From Hyunsoonleella aquatilis (lineage in GTDB: Bacteria; Bacteroidota; Bacteroidia; Flavobacteriales; Flavobacteriaceae), in contig NZ_JACNMF010000001.1 in assembly GCF_014270105.1 (NCBI RefSeq), positions 1,047,560 to 1,111,559 on the forward strand: 64,000 bases of DNA, read 5' to 3'. The position numbers and the translations under genes are program-made. Shown piece after piece: positions 51,318-59,477 of this stretch; position 1 is the stretch's first letter; the number at the start of each line of letters is the position of its first letter. Below the pieces are notes generated by a model that did no database searches, was not told where the DNA came from, and was given only the letters and a program-made list of their open reading frames with translations.

Positions 51318-51896
51318 TTGATTGTCGAGCACCATCATTTCATTATCTACAAACCTTACGGCTATTTAAGCCAGTTTAGAAGTCGGGATTCCAAACAACA
51401 GTCCAAACGGTTTTTGATGGAACTCTATTATTTTCCAGAAGGCACCATGGCTATTGGGAGGTTGGATGAAAAGTCGGAAGGGCTTCTGCTGCTGACTACC
51501 GATGGCAAAATGAGCGACTATATAAATAGTCAAAAAGTAGAAAAGGAATATTACGCATTGGTGGACGGTGATATTTCAGAGGAAGCTATCTCCAAGCTTC
51601 AAAAAGGCGTGGAAATTGGCTTTAATGGCAAAAAATACCAAACAAAGCCCTGTAAGGCCTTTAAATTGAAAGAAGCGCCACAGTTACCCGAACGTTCCCA
51701 AAAGATTAGAGACGCCCGTCATGGGCCAGTGTCATGGGTGTCTATCACCTTGAACGAAGGTAAATTTAGGCAGGTTCGGAAAATGACTTCGGCTGTTGGT
51801 TTTCCAACGTTGCGTTTGGTCCGCGTCCGAATTGGACCAATTCAATTGAATAATATGAAAGTGGGGGAGGTGATTCCCGTGGATGTATTGATTTAA
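51318..51896 (+). CDS. Pseudouridine synthase (RluE/RsuA type)
   Basis: A 192-residue enzyme without S4 domain. Catalytic Asp in AIGRLDEKSEGLLLLTTDG (about 47), then EKEYYALVDG and GKFRQVRKMTSAVGFPTLRLVRVRIG. It changes uridine to pseudouridine in rRNA. No ATG fits; TTG at 51318 gives a start just before the conserved HHFIIYKPYGYLSQF and is the best option. Confidence 0.9.
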   Translation: MIVEHHHFIIYKPYGYLSQFRSRDSKQQSKRFLMELYYFPEGTMAIGRLDEKSEGLLLLTTDGKMSDYINSQKVEKEYYALVDGDISEEAISKLQKGVEIGFNGKKYQTKPCKAFKLKEAPQLPERSQKIRDARHGPVSWVSITLNEGKFRQVRKMTSAVGFPTLRLVRVRIGPIQLNNMKVGEVIPVDVLI

Positions 51897-52522
51897 TCTT
51901 CCAGTTCCTCCAATTCCTTGTAATTGCGGTTCAAGCGTTTCAGCAAAAGGCCATAGATGAGTTTGTAAAACAGCCAGATAATCAAAATTAATATAGCTGT
52001 AAACAAAATACTAAAAGCAATAAAAATTGCTATGCCGTTCGTGTCCAAATTTTCCATGATTTGTCTGGCGTTGGGGTCATAATGAAACGAGTGATAGAGT
52101 GCTAAAACCATTGACACGCCAGCCATAATAAGATTGTAGAGCACGTAGTATTTGATGATTTTACGCGTTCTCAATATATTGGCCATAAGTTGTTTGGCAC
52201 TGTCGGTAACCGAAATGGTTTTATAGGATCTGAATAGTAAAATAATAAACAGAATAATTACGGCGTAGCTAAATATGGTTAGGCCAAGGGTTAAATCATC
52301 CGAGTAAATCGAATCCAATTTCTCCCTAAATGCATCCGAAACGAAATAGGGGATGGAATTGACCAATATCCAAAACACTAATTCGGCTACACTGATGTAA
52401 AATAAAGTCTTTACAATGGAAGACGATTTTTTGTGTAACATTGAGTAAATATCCTGGGCCGAAAGTTTTTTGTCAGCAGACGCCTTGTTCCAATCCTTCT
52501 TTAGTAAATCTAGTCCGTCCAT
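51893..52522 (-). CDS. Multi-span membrane protein, possible anti-sigma factor
   Basis: A 209-residue protein with a soluble N-terminus (LLKKDWNKASADKKLSAQDIYSMLHKKS), four membrane helices (about 36-56, 75-98, 125-142, 160-185) and a charged C-terminus (ELEELED). It lies four bases after an ECF sigma gene and is likely its membrane-bound regulator; this is inference from position. No named domain. Its stop overlaps the pseudouridine synthase stop. Confidence 0.7.
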   Translation of the reverse strand: MDGLDLLKKDWNKASADKKLSAQDIYSMLHKKSSSIVKTLFYISVAELVFWILVNSIPYFVSDAFREKLDSIYSDDLTLGLTIFSYAVIILFIILLFRSYKTISVTDSAKQLMANILRTRKIIKYYVLYNLIMAGVSMVLALYHSFHYDPNARQIMENLDTNGIAIFIAFSILFTAILILIIWLFYKLIYGLLLKRLNRNYKELEELED

Positions 52523-52526
52523 AACC

Positions 52527-53021
52527 TTAAGGATTTAAAATAGTTCTTAGTTTAGTTTTTATCCTGTTCATTTTCACGCGGGCGTTAACCTCGCTGATTC
52601 CTAAAGTCTCACTGATTTCACGATAATCCTTGTCCTCCAGATATAGGAAAATCAGTGCCTTTTCAATGTCGTTTAGTTTATGTATCGCCTTATACATTAC
52701 TTTTAACTGTTCTTCTTCTGTGTCATCATAATCCTCCGCTTTCATCTTGAACGATACGCCTTCAAAATCTTGAGTCTTTATCGTGCGTTTTGATTTTCTG
52801 TATAAAGTTATAGCCGTATTTAAGGCTACCCGATACATCCAAGTGCTGAACTTTGCATCCCCTCGAAACTTGGGGTAGGCCCTCCAAAGTTGAATGGTAA
52901 TTTCCTGAAAAAGGTCATTGTGCGCATCGTAATTATTGGTGTATAATCGGCACACTTTGTGCACAATGTTTTGATGCTTTTCCAATAATTCTACAAAGTT
53001 ATGTTCTTGGGTTTGTGTCAA
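52527..53021 (-). CDS. ECF RNA polymerase sigma factor
   Basis: A 164-residue sigma-70-like factor: region 2 (about 18-85, LYTNNYDAHNDLFQEITIQLWRAYPKFRGDAKFSTWMYRVALNTAI) and region 4 (about 108-160, LNDIEKALIFLYLEDKDYREISETLGISEVNARVKMNRI). It is the first gene of a two-gene unit with a membrane protein. A TGTAACA motif 49 bases upstream (reverse strand, 53069-53075) may be its -35 element, though no clear -10 partner is seen. Confidence 0.93.
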   Translation of the reverse strand: MTQTQEHNFVELLEKHQNIVHKVCRLYTNNYDAHNDLFQEITIQLWRAYPKFRGDAKFSTWMYRVALNTAITLYRKSKRTIKTQDFEGVSFKMKAEDYDDTEEEQLKVMYKAIHKLNDIEKALIFLYLEDKDYREISETLGISEVNARVKMNRIKTKLRTILNP

Positions 53022-53351
53022 AAATTTTGATGGATTAGTTACACTATTGGTAGCTATTAGTTTTGAAATGTTACACGAATTTAAAAATAATTTTTTGACT
53101 GGATTTTAATGGAATCGGGGACGTTTTAGGTTAAAAGCGCAATAAATTTTTTATATAAAGCTTTTGTTTATATTTTAGAATTAAAATATTTGGTTTTCAA
53201 TTGTTTGAATATGAGGTATAAATAAAATCTATGATGGGTTTTTAACAGTTTTTAGTCAAATTAAGAGCATTTTGGAGTTTCAATATACACAAAATAAATG
53301 ATCAAAAAAATTGAAGATTCTTATTTGAATTTGAACTCATATACCGTCAAA
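53022..53351. other. AT-rich gene-free region
   Basis: 330 bases between the sigma factor and the membrane protein gene. Apart from the TGTAACA motif (53069-53075, reverse) I see only AT-rich sequence and no coding or strong hairpin signal. Confidence 0.5.
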
Positions 53352-54041
53352 TTATTTATCTTTAAAAAAGAATTGTCCTTTAGTTAACCATGAAATTCCG
53401 AAGGCCCAAAGGGCGATAAATTCCAAAACAAAAACAGGTTTTAAATCTGCCAATTTTGGAAACTTGTCGTCAATCAAAAAATAGATAATAATCAGGGCAA
53501 CGCAAATTATCATCACCCAGCCTGTAATTTTATAAACATGATTTCTTTTGATTTTTTGAATACTCATTTCGGTGTGTTTTCCTCTTGGTAACGGAAACAG
53601 TTTCAATGAAAAATAAATGAGTGTCACAAAAAATACTAGAGCGGAACCCAAATGGATTATCCCAATCCAGCAATTGTATTCGATACATTTTGTGGCGCAT
53701 GACGAAAGTTTATCCACGCTGGTCGGGAAAAAAGCAACACCTAAAGCACTAAAGCAGGCCACAATACCCGCATTCCTATCCTTATGGTCATGACCATTGT
53801 ACGCAAACATAAACATTGCTACAGCACAAAGTGTACCGACTAAAACATTGCGCATTTCCGTATGGTAATAGTCGCTAATGGAATTTTCGATAAAATCGCA
53901 TTTCGCATAAAAAATACCGCCAATGGCAAGCACCACAGGTAATAAGAATGCCAATCCCCCAATAATCTTCCTGAGGAGCATGTAGGAAATCAGCATTTGG
54001 TCGTTGGTCTGTTTGGTCTTAATGTCTTGATGGTCAGTCAT
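53352..54041 (-). CDS. DUF998-like membrane protein
   Basis: A 229-residue protein with about six membrane helices (GGLAFLLPVVLAIGG, GTLCAVAMFMFAY, GIVACFSALGVAFFP, IIHLGSALVFFVTLIY, ITGWVMIICVALIIIYFL, VFVLEFIALWAFGISWL). The short loop with SISDYYHTEMRN and CATKCIEYNC contains four cysteines. I start at ATG 54041, since upstream in-frame codons do not encode membrane or conserved sequence. Function unknown. Confidence 0.68.
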   Translation of the reverse strand: MTDHQDIKTKQTNDQMLISYMLLRKIIGGLAFLLPVVLAIGGIFYAKCDFIENSISDYYHTEMRNVLVGTLCAVAMFMFAYNGHDHKDRNAGIVACFSALGVAFFPTSVDKLSSCATKCIEYNCWIGIIHLGSALVFFVTLIYFSLKLFPLPRGKHTEMSIQKIKRNHVYKITGWVMIICVALIIIYFLIDDKFPKLADLKPVFVLEFIALWAFGISWLTKGQFFFKDK

Positions 54042-54217
54042 AATGTTGGCTTTTATGCTTTTAAAGTTAAACATTATTCCCAAATGGGAAGTTTTTACCA
54101 AATTTGGGTTCGTTACAATTCGTCTTAAAAAAAGTACAGTTCGGTTACTTGAAGTTTTCCGGTTCAAACTTCTGATGCATTTTTGCAACGTAATCATCAA
54201 CCTGCCCTGAACGACTT

Positions 54218-54240
54218 GTGCTGAGCGAAGTCGAAGTAAG
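54218..54240. repeat. Divergent GAGCGCAGTCGAA repeat
   Basis: CTGAGCGAAGTCGAAG (54221-54236) differs by one base from the family core, with nearby AACGACTTG and AAGTCGAAGGG giving an imperfect inverted arrangement. It lies about 40 bases before a TonB-receptor start. Confidence 0.6.
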
Positions 54241-54273
54241 TCGAAGGGTCAATAAACGAACAATCAATCAGAA

Positions 54274-56427
54274 ATGAAAAATCTTTTAACCATTCTTATC
54301 TCAGTTTTAAGTCTGCAACTCCACGCACAGGGTGTTATCAATGGTACTGTCACCACTACTAAAGGCTTGCCCATAAAAGGTGCCAATATTTATTTGGAGG
54401 GCACATACGATGGTAGCACTTCCGATGAAAACGGAACCTTTTCGTTTTCAACATCGGAAACAGGCACACAAACTTTGGTGGTTTCTTATTTGTCTTATGA
54501 AACGTTCAGAATGGTTGGGGATGTTTCCTATATGAAAAATGTTGTGGTCAAATTAAAAGAAGATGTCAATACCTTGGATGCCGTGGTGCTGTCTGCTGGT
54601 ACATTTTCTGCAGGCGACAATAGCAAGGTGAATGTGCTAAAACCGCTGGATGTAGTAACTACTGCCAGTGCTTTGGGCGATTTTGTGGGCGCATTGCAAA
54701 CTTTGCCAGGGACAACCACGGTGGCTGAGGATGGGCGCTTATTTGTACGGGGTGGTGACGCCAACGAAACCCAAATTTTTATTGATGGTATCCGGGTATT
54801 TACGCCCTATACACCCACCACCAACAATGCCCCCACGCGAGGCCGCTATTCCCCATTTTTATTTGATGGGATAACGTTTTCCACCGGCGGGTACTCCGCG
54901 GAATTCGGACAAGCCCTGTCCAGTGTGTTGCTTCTAAATACAGTGGATGAGCCCGATCAGGAAAAAACCGATATTGGCATTATGAGTGTGGGCGCTACCC
55001 TCGGGAATACCCAAAAATGGAAAAAAAGTTCCATTAGCGTCAATGCATCTTACATTAATTTGGCGCCTTATAATGCCATTTTCCCTAACAGAAATGAATT
55101 TATCAAGCCTTTTCAAACTGCCTCGGGGGAAGCCGTTTTCCGTAGAAAAACCAATTCAGGTCTATTTAAACTTTATGGTGCTTTTGATACCAGCAGTTTT
55201 GAGATTGTTCAGGAAGATATCAATATGCCCGAGGGGCAATACATCAAATTGAACAACAATAATTTCTATTTAAATGGGTCTTACAGTGCGAAGTTAAACG
55301 ATACTTGGAGTACGCAAGTGGGGTTTAGCTATACCAATGCCAAAAACAAAACGAATTTTGGCGTAATGGATATCCGTGATACCGAAAACTCGATTCATGC
55401 CAAGCTAAAGTTCAAAAACCGCATCAGTAATCGTTTCAAACTCTATTTTGGCGGGGAGTATTTTGCAACGGATTTTGATGAAACATTCAATGACGATACC
55501 GTCATAAATGCTAAATACGGGTTTGACAATAATATTGCGGCAGTTTTTGCCGAAGCCGATATTTTTATATCAAAGAACTTGGCTTTTAAAACCGGAATAC
55601 GCACCGAATATAGTGCACTTTTTGAAGATTTTACTTTGGCCCCAAGGGTGTCCGTAGCCTATAAAATTTCAAACAAAAGCCAATTGTCCTTGGCCTATGG
55701 CGATTTTTATCAAAACCCGGCCAGTAACGTTTTGAAGTTTAACCAGGATTTTAAGCCCCAAAATGCGAGTCACTATATTTTGAATTATCAATACAACTCC
55801 GACCGAAAGATTTTTAGGGCAGAGGCTTATTATAAAAGCTATAATAATTTAGTCAAGTACGATACGGATTTCCCGAATTTCAGCAGTAACTTTAGCAATG
55901 ATGGGTCTGGTTTTGCAAAGGGTATAGATTTCTTTTGGCGGGACAGTAAAAGCATTAAAAATGTGGATTATTGGCTAAGCTACTCGTATTTGGACACCGA
56001 AAGGGACGACCGCAATTTCCCGGAAAGGGCACAGCCCAATTTTGCCAATACCCATAATTTTTCGGCCGTCGCTAAATATTGGATTGACGATTGGAAAAGC
56101 CAAGTGGGGTTCAGCTATGCCTTTGCATCAGGGCGGACATTTACTAATCCCAACAACCCGGGGTTCTTAAACGATAAAACAAAATCCTTCAATAGTTTAA
56201 GTATCAATTGGGCTTATTTAATCAGTCCACAAAAGATATTGTATGCATCGGTAAATAACATTTTAGGCTTCCGAAATATAAACGGCTACCAATATGCCAA
56301 CACTCCCGATATGAACGGTAATTTTAACCGACGTGCCTTGAGGCCGGCTTTAGACCAATTCTTTTTCGTAGGCTTCTTTTGGACCATCAGTGAGGATAAG
56401 ACCAGTAATCAGTTGGATAATCTGTAA
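54274..56427 (+). CDS. TonB-dependent receptor
   Basis: A 717-residue outer-membrane receptor: signal peptide (1-18), CarboxypepD_reg-like domain (about 20-100, GVINGTVTTTKGLPIKGANIYLEG), plug (about 105-225, GDFVGALQTLPGTTTVAEDGRLFVRGGDANETQIFIDG) and a barrel (about 230-710). No STN domain, so no direct signalling role. No SusD gene follows; ligand unknown. A sugar kinase lies 72 bases downstream on the same strand, but that link is weak. Confidence 0.9.
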   Translation: MKNLLTILISVLSLQLHAQGVINGTVTTTKGLPIKGANIYLEGTYDGSTSDENGTFSFSTSETGTQTLVVSYLSYETFRMVGDVSYMKNVVVKLKEDVNTLDAVVLSAGTFSAGDNSKVNVLKPLDVVTTASALGDFVGALQTLPGTTTVAEDGRLFVRGGDANETQIFIDGIRVFTPYTPTTNNAPTRGRYSPFLFDGITFSTGGYSAEFGQALSSVLLLNTVDEPDQEKTDIGIMSVGATLGNTQKWKKSSISVNASYINLAPYNAIFPNRNEFIKPFQTASGEAVFRRKTNSGLFKLYGAFDTSSFEIVQEDINMPEGQYIKLNNNNFYLNGSYSAKLNDTWSTQVGFSYTNAKNKTNFGVMDIRDTENSIHAKLKFKNRISNRFKLYFGGEYFATDFDETFNDDTVINAKYGFDNNIAAVFAEADIFISKNLAFKTGIRTEYSALFEDFTLAPRVSVAYKISNKSQLSLAYGDFYQNPASNVLKFNQDFKPQNASHYILNYQYNSDRKIFRAEAYYKSYNNLVKYDTDFPNFSSNFSNDGSGFAKGIDFFWRDSKSIKNVDYWLSYSYLDTERDDRNFPERAQPNFANTHNFSAVAKYWIDDWKSQVGFSYAFASGRTFTNPNNPGFLNDKTKSFNSLSINWAYLISPQKILYASVNNILGFRNINGYQYANTPDMNGNFNRRALRPALDQFFFVGFFWTISEDKTSNQLDNL

Positions 56428-56499
56428 TTGATGGAAACATTGCTTCGGAATTAAATGCAACTTTTGTAAATTGTCTCAACTTTAAATCAAAAGTACTAT

Positions 56500-57504
56500 A
56501 TGGAACAGGTAATTACGTTTGGGGAAGTATTGATGCGCATCTCGCCCCGAGGGCATAAGAAGTTTATTCAATCCAATATGGTGGAATTTTTCTTCGGAGG
56601 CACCGAATTGAATGTAGGCATTTCCATTGCCAATTTTGGGGGTAAAGTAAAGCATATCAGTTTAGTATCAGAGGATTTTATTGGGGATGCGGCACTATCC
56701 TATATTCAAAAATTTGGAGTTTCTACAACTTCGATTGGCAGATCCAAACAGCCTTTAGGGGTGTATTTTTTAGAAGTGGGTGCGGTGATGCGTCCAAGTA
56801 GCATATCCTATAACCGCTCGCATTCGGCATTCTCGGAGATTGTACCAGAGAAGGTCGATTGGCCCCACGCGTTACGAAAGGGTAGTTGGTTTCATTGGAC
56901 GGGTATCACCCCGGCTTTATCTAAAGGAGCCTTCGAGACACTTTTGCAGGGTTTAAAATTGGCACGGGAAAAAGGGATGGTAGTTTCGGCAGACCCTACC
57001 TACAGAAGCGGTTTGTGGCAGTATGGTAAAAACCCGAAAGAGGCCTTAACCGAATTGTTGCACCTTTCTACCATTTTTATTGGTGGTATGGATGAAATCA
57101 ACGAGGCTTTGGGAACGGATTTTTCGTATTCCAACGACGATTTTATGGAGGCCTCAAAAATGCTCATGGAAAAATTTCCGTCTATCGAAAAGGTGTTTGA
57201 TAAAATACGGACTTCCGTCAATTCCTCATGGCATAAAATACGTGCCAGAATGTGGAACGGCACCGAATTTAGAGAAACCACTGATTTGGACATCACTCAT
57301 GTTGTGGATCGTATCGGTACGGGCGATGCCTTTGCCGCCGGCCTGATTTACGGCTTGCAACACTACGGTGATTATGATGCCATGGAATTTGCCAGTGCCG
57401 CCTGCGCACTAAAACATACTTACGAAGGGGATATTAACCACACCACAGTGAAGGAGGTAAAGGGCATTTTAGGTGGCAATACTTCTGGACGGTTTGTGCG
57501 ATGA
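56500..57504 (+). CDS. kdgK: PfkB-family sugar kinase, 2-keto-3-deoxygluconate kinase-like
   Basis: A 334-residue ribokinase-fold enzyme. Start GEVLMRISPRGHKKFIQSNMVEFFFGGTELNVGISIA (about 6-43), then VSADPTYRSGLWQ (about 167) and the catalytic GTGDAFAAGL (about 268-277). Overall layout matches bacterial KDG kinases that phosphorylate 2-keto-3-deoxygluconate in uronate breakdown. No aldolase or lyase neighbours, so specificity is a family inference only. Confidence 0.85.
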   Translation: MEQVITFGEVLMRISPRGHKKFIQSNMVEFFFGGTELNVGISIANFGGKVKHISLVSEDFIGDAALSYIQKFGVSTTSIGRSKQPLGVYFLEVGAVMRPSSISYNRSHSAFSEIVPEKVDWPHALRKGSWFHWTGITPALSKGAFETLLQGLKLAREKGMVVSADPTYRSGLWQYGKNPKEALTELLHLSTIFIGGMDEINEALGTDFSYSNDDFMEASKMLMEKFPSIEKVFDKIRTSVNSSWHKIRARMWNGTEFRETTDLDITHVVDRIGTGDAFAAGLIYGLQHYGDYDAMEFASAACALKHTYEGDINHTTVKEVKGILGGNTSGRFVR

Positions 57505-57549
57505 GTTTTAAACGTATGAATCTGGCGAACATAAATAAATTGGCAATTA

Positions 57550-59325
57550 TTATATCCTTTTTAATTCAAGTTTTTTGATTCGCGATCTAATTGCTCCATT
57601 TGTCCTCCCAAAATGTTGTGAAAGCTCCCGGATGCTTATGCCATCATAATACATTGTTATTAACTTTTCATCTAAGTCACTTGTCCAAGGTCGATATGCT
57701 TGCAGATGTTTTTTTCTGATTTTTTCAACCGAATATGCCTTTTCTCTAAAAATGTCCTGTTCAGGGACTGTAGTTTTGGTATTTTTGACCAAGGCTTTTT
57801 CTTCTTCGCTTTTAACGGGTGTGATGTGAATTTTGGAAGACCTGGGGAAATTTTTTGGCATTAAAGTTTCGGGTATGTGAATACTATTCTTCGTTCTTGT
57901 GATGGCAACATACAATAAGTTGATTTCTTCATTCATTTTTGAAATTTCAACAATGCCTTTTTTGATGTCCAGCTTAAGTTTTTCAAGCGTGTCCTCGGTA
58001 ATAAAATCGTTTACCAGTTGAATAGCATCATATTCCATCCCTTTGCACCTATGTACCGTCGAGAAAATAATTTCAGCTTTACTTTTATCATTATTTTCAA
58101 TATGCTTGGCTTTTATTCTTTTAATAATGTTCGGGATTTTGTTTCCGTATTTCCGAACGATTTCCAACATTAATCCTAACTGAACATCATCAGTTTTTTC
58201 AATATAATTTTCCAGCTCACCAAGGCTTTTCATTTGTTTAATAAGCTTGTCCTTGATGCGTCTATACCTCCTGTTATATAGGTTTAAAATATCATATAAT
58301 GAAGCGCCTTCATCAGCATATGTGTATGAATTGATGTTCCCTTCAAAATAGATGTGCTTTATTTTCTTTTTCTCAGTGGCATATTCAATTGCTTTGAGCA
58401 ATAGGCCGAGATTTGTTCGTGCAAGTATCGCTTTGGAACTGTAAATTTGGGTGCTGCCTTTTCCTTTTATTGAAAAATCAATATTATTATTTATGTGCTT
58501 TTTCCATTTCAAAACTTCCACGGAAAGATTTGCAATGTCCTGATTAAATCGAAAACTTGTCGATAACTGATAAGTTTTAAAGTCCGTATTTTCCAAAGAA
58601 TTGACGGCATGTCGCCACCCATAAATTTGTTGATGGGTATCACCAACAATGACTTTGGTTGCATTTTGTTTTAGAAAAATATCAAGCATTGCAGGGGAAG
58701 CATCCTGTCCTTCATCGAAAAGGATGTAGTCAAAATCAAGTTTTGGGTTCGAAAGCTGGAACTTTTTGAGGTAAAAATCATGTGTTATTTCTATTTCCCC
58801 ACTATCCATTTTGCTCAATAAAAGCCTTGTGTTTTTTTCAATGTAGTTGTAGAAAGTATTGATAAAATTTCTAGCCTTAACGTCAAAAACAACATCGAGG
58901 TAATTTAAGTCTTTGATCTTGGGTGTATTGCTATTGCAAAAATATGAGGCAAACTTGTTTATGTGATTGGCTAAAATGTACTGAATGTGTTTTTCTCCAT
59001 CCGACCTGAGTTCCAGAATATCAGCTACCTCGTAGGTCTTTAAGCCTTGGGGTCTGAGTTTATAATTATGTTTGAGCACTGTTTTTTTGAAAGCCAAGGA
59101 GTGTGCGGTTTCAATTGTAACGTTTGTAGCTCCTTTTTCTTGGAATTTTTTCAGGGCTTCCAATTTAACCGACTTATTAAAGGCTAGATAGAGTATTTTA
59201 CTTCTTGGAGGACGCGCTTTTGCATATTCTATTAATGTGGTTGTTTTCCCAGAACCCGCTACGGCGTTTATTTTTATATTGCCGGTTGAATTGATTATTT
59301 TGATTTGCTCTGCAGTTAATTTCAA
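57550..59325 (-). CDS. UvrD-family helicase with a C-terminal HTH/Myb-like domain
   Basis: A 591-residue SF1A helicase. Walker A: NAVAGSGKTTTLIEYA (about 18-33); Walker B: FDYILFDEGQDASP (about 197-210); later GDTHQQIYGWRHA and FSTVHRCKGMEYD (about 415); and VAITRTKNSIHI. The C-terminal ~60 residues (RPWTSDLDEKLITMYYDG, SIRELSQHFGRTNGAIRSRIKKLEL) form a Myb/HTH-like fold seen in some FBH1-type helicases. No nuclease domain or neighbouring nuclease gene. Role unclear: repair or phage resistance. Confidence 0.85.
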   Translation of the reverse strand: MKLTAEQIKIINSTGNIKINAVAGSGKTTTLIEYAKARPPRSKILYLAFNKSVKLEALKKFQEKGATNVTIETAHSLAFKKTVLKHNYKLRPQGLKTYEVADILELRSDGEKHIQYILANHINKFASYFCNSNTPKIKDLNYLDVVFDVKARNFINTFYNYIEKNTRLLLSKMDSGEIEITHDFYLKKFQLSNPKLDFDYILFDEGQDASPAMLDIFLKQNATKVIVGDTHQQIYGWRHAVNSLENTDFKTYQLSTSFRFNQDIANLSVEVLKWKKHINNNIDFSIKGKGSTQIYSSKAILARTNLGLLLKAIEYATEKKKIKHIYFEGNINSYTYADEGASLYDILNLYNRRYRRIKDKLIKQMKSLGELENYIEKTDDVQLGLMLEIVRKYGNKIPNIIKRIKAKHIENNDKSKAEIIFSTVHRCKGMEYDAIQLVNDFITEDTLEKLKLDIKKGIVEISKMNEEINLLYVAITRTKNSIHIPETLMPKNFPRSSKIHITPVKSEEEKALVKNTKTTVPEQDIFREKAYSVEKIRKKHLQAYRPWTSDLDEKLITMYYDGISIRELSQHFGRTNGAIRSRIKKLELKRI

Positions 59326-59412
59326 TTGTCCAAATAATTAAGATAGTTTCGATAAAAACCACTACTTTTCTTTCGTAATGGAATATACTAAATTCTATAA
59401 ATTTTAGAAACA

Positions 59413-59444
59413 AAAAATCCCAACAGCATCACTGTCGGGATTTT
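59413..59444 (-). terminator. Terminator of secA
   Basis: AAAATCCC..CAG pairs with CTG..GGGATTTT (one mismatch) around a short loop; T residues follow on the reverse strand. It ends the secA transcript before the helicase gene. Confidence 0.75.
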
Positions 59445-59456
59445 AATATTTTGGAG

Positions 59457-59476
59457 ATTCCTGCGAACGCAGGAAT
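59457..59476. repeat. ATTCCTGC hairpin (REP family 2)
   Basis: ATTCCTGC-GAAC-GCAGGAAT immediately beyond the secA stop codon; the same 8-4-8 layout as the hairpin at 47342-47361. Confidence 0.7.
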
Positions 59477-59477
59477 T

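Noticed and set aside
54274-57504. SusCD-type glycan utilisation locus with the KDG kinase
   Set aside because: No SusD gene, no lyase, no sulfatase or aldolase; receptor and kinase are only neighbours.
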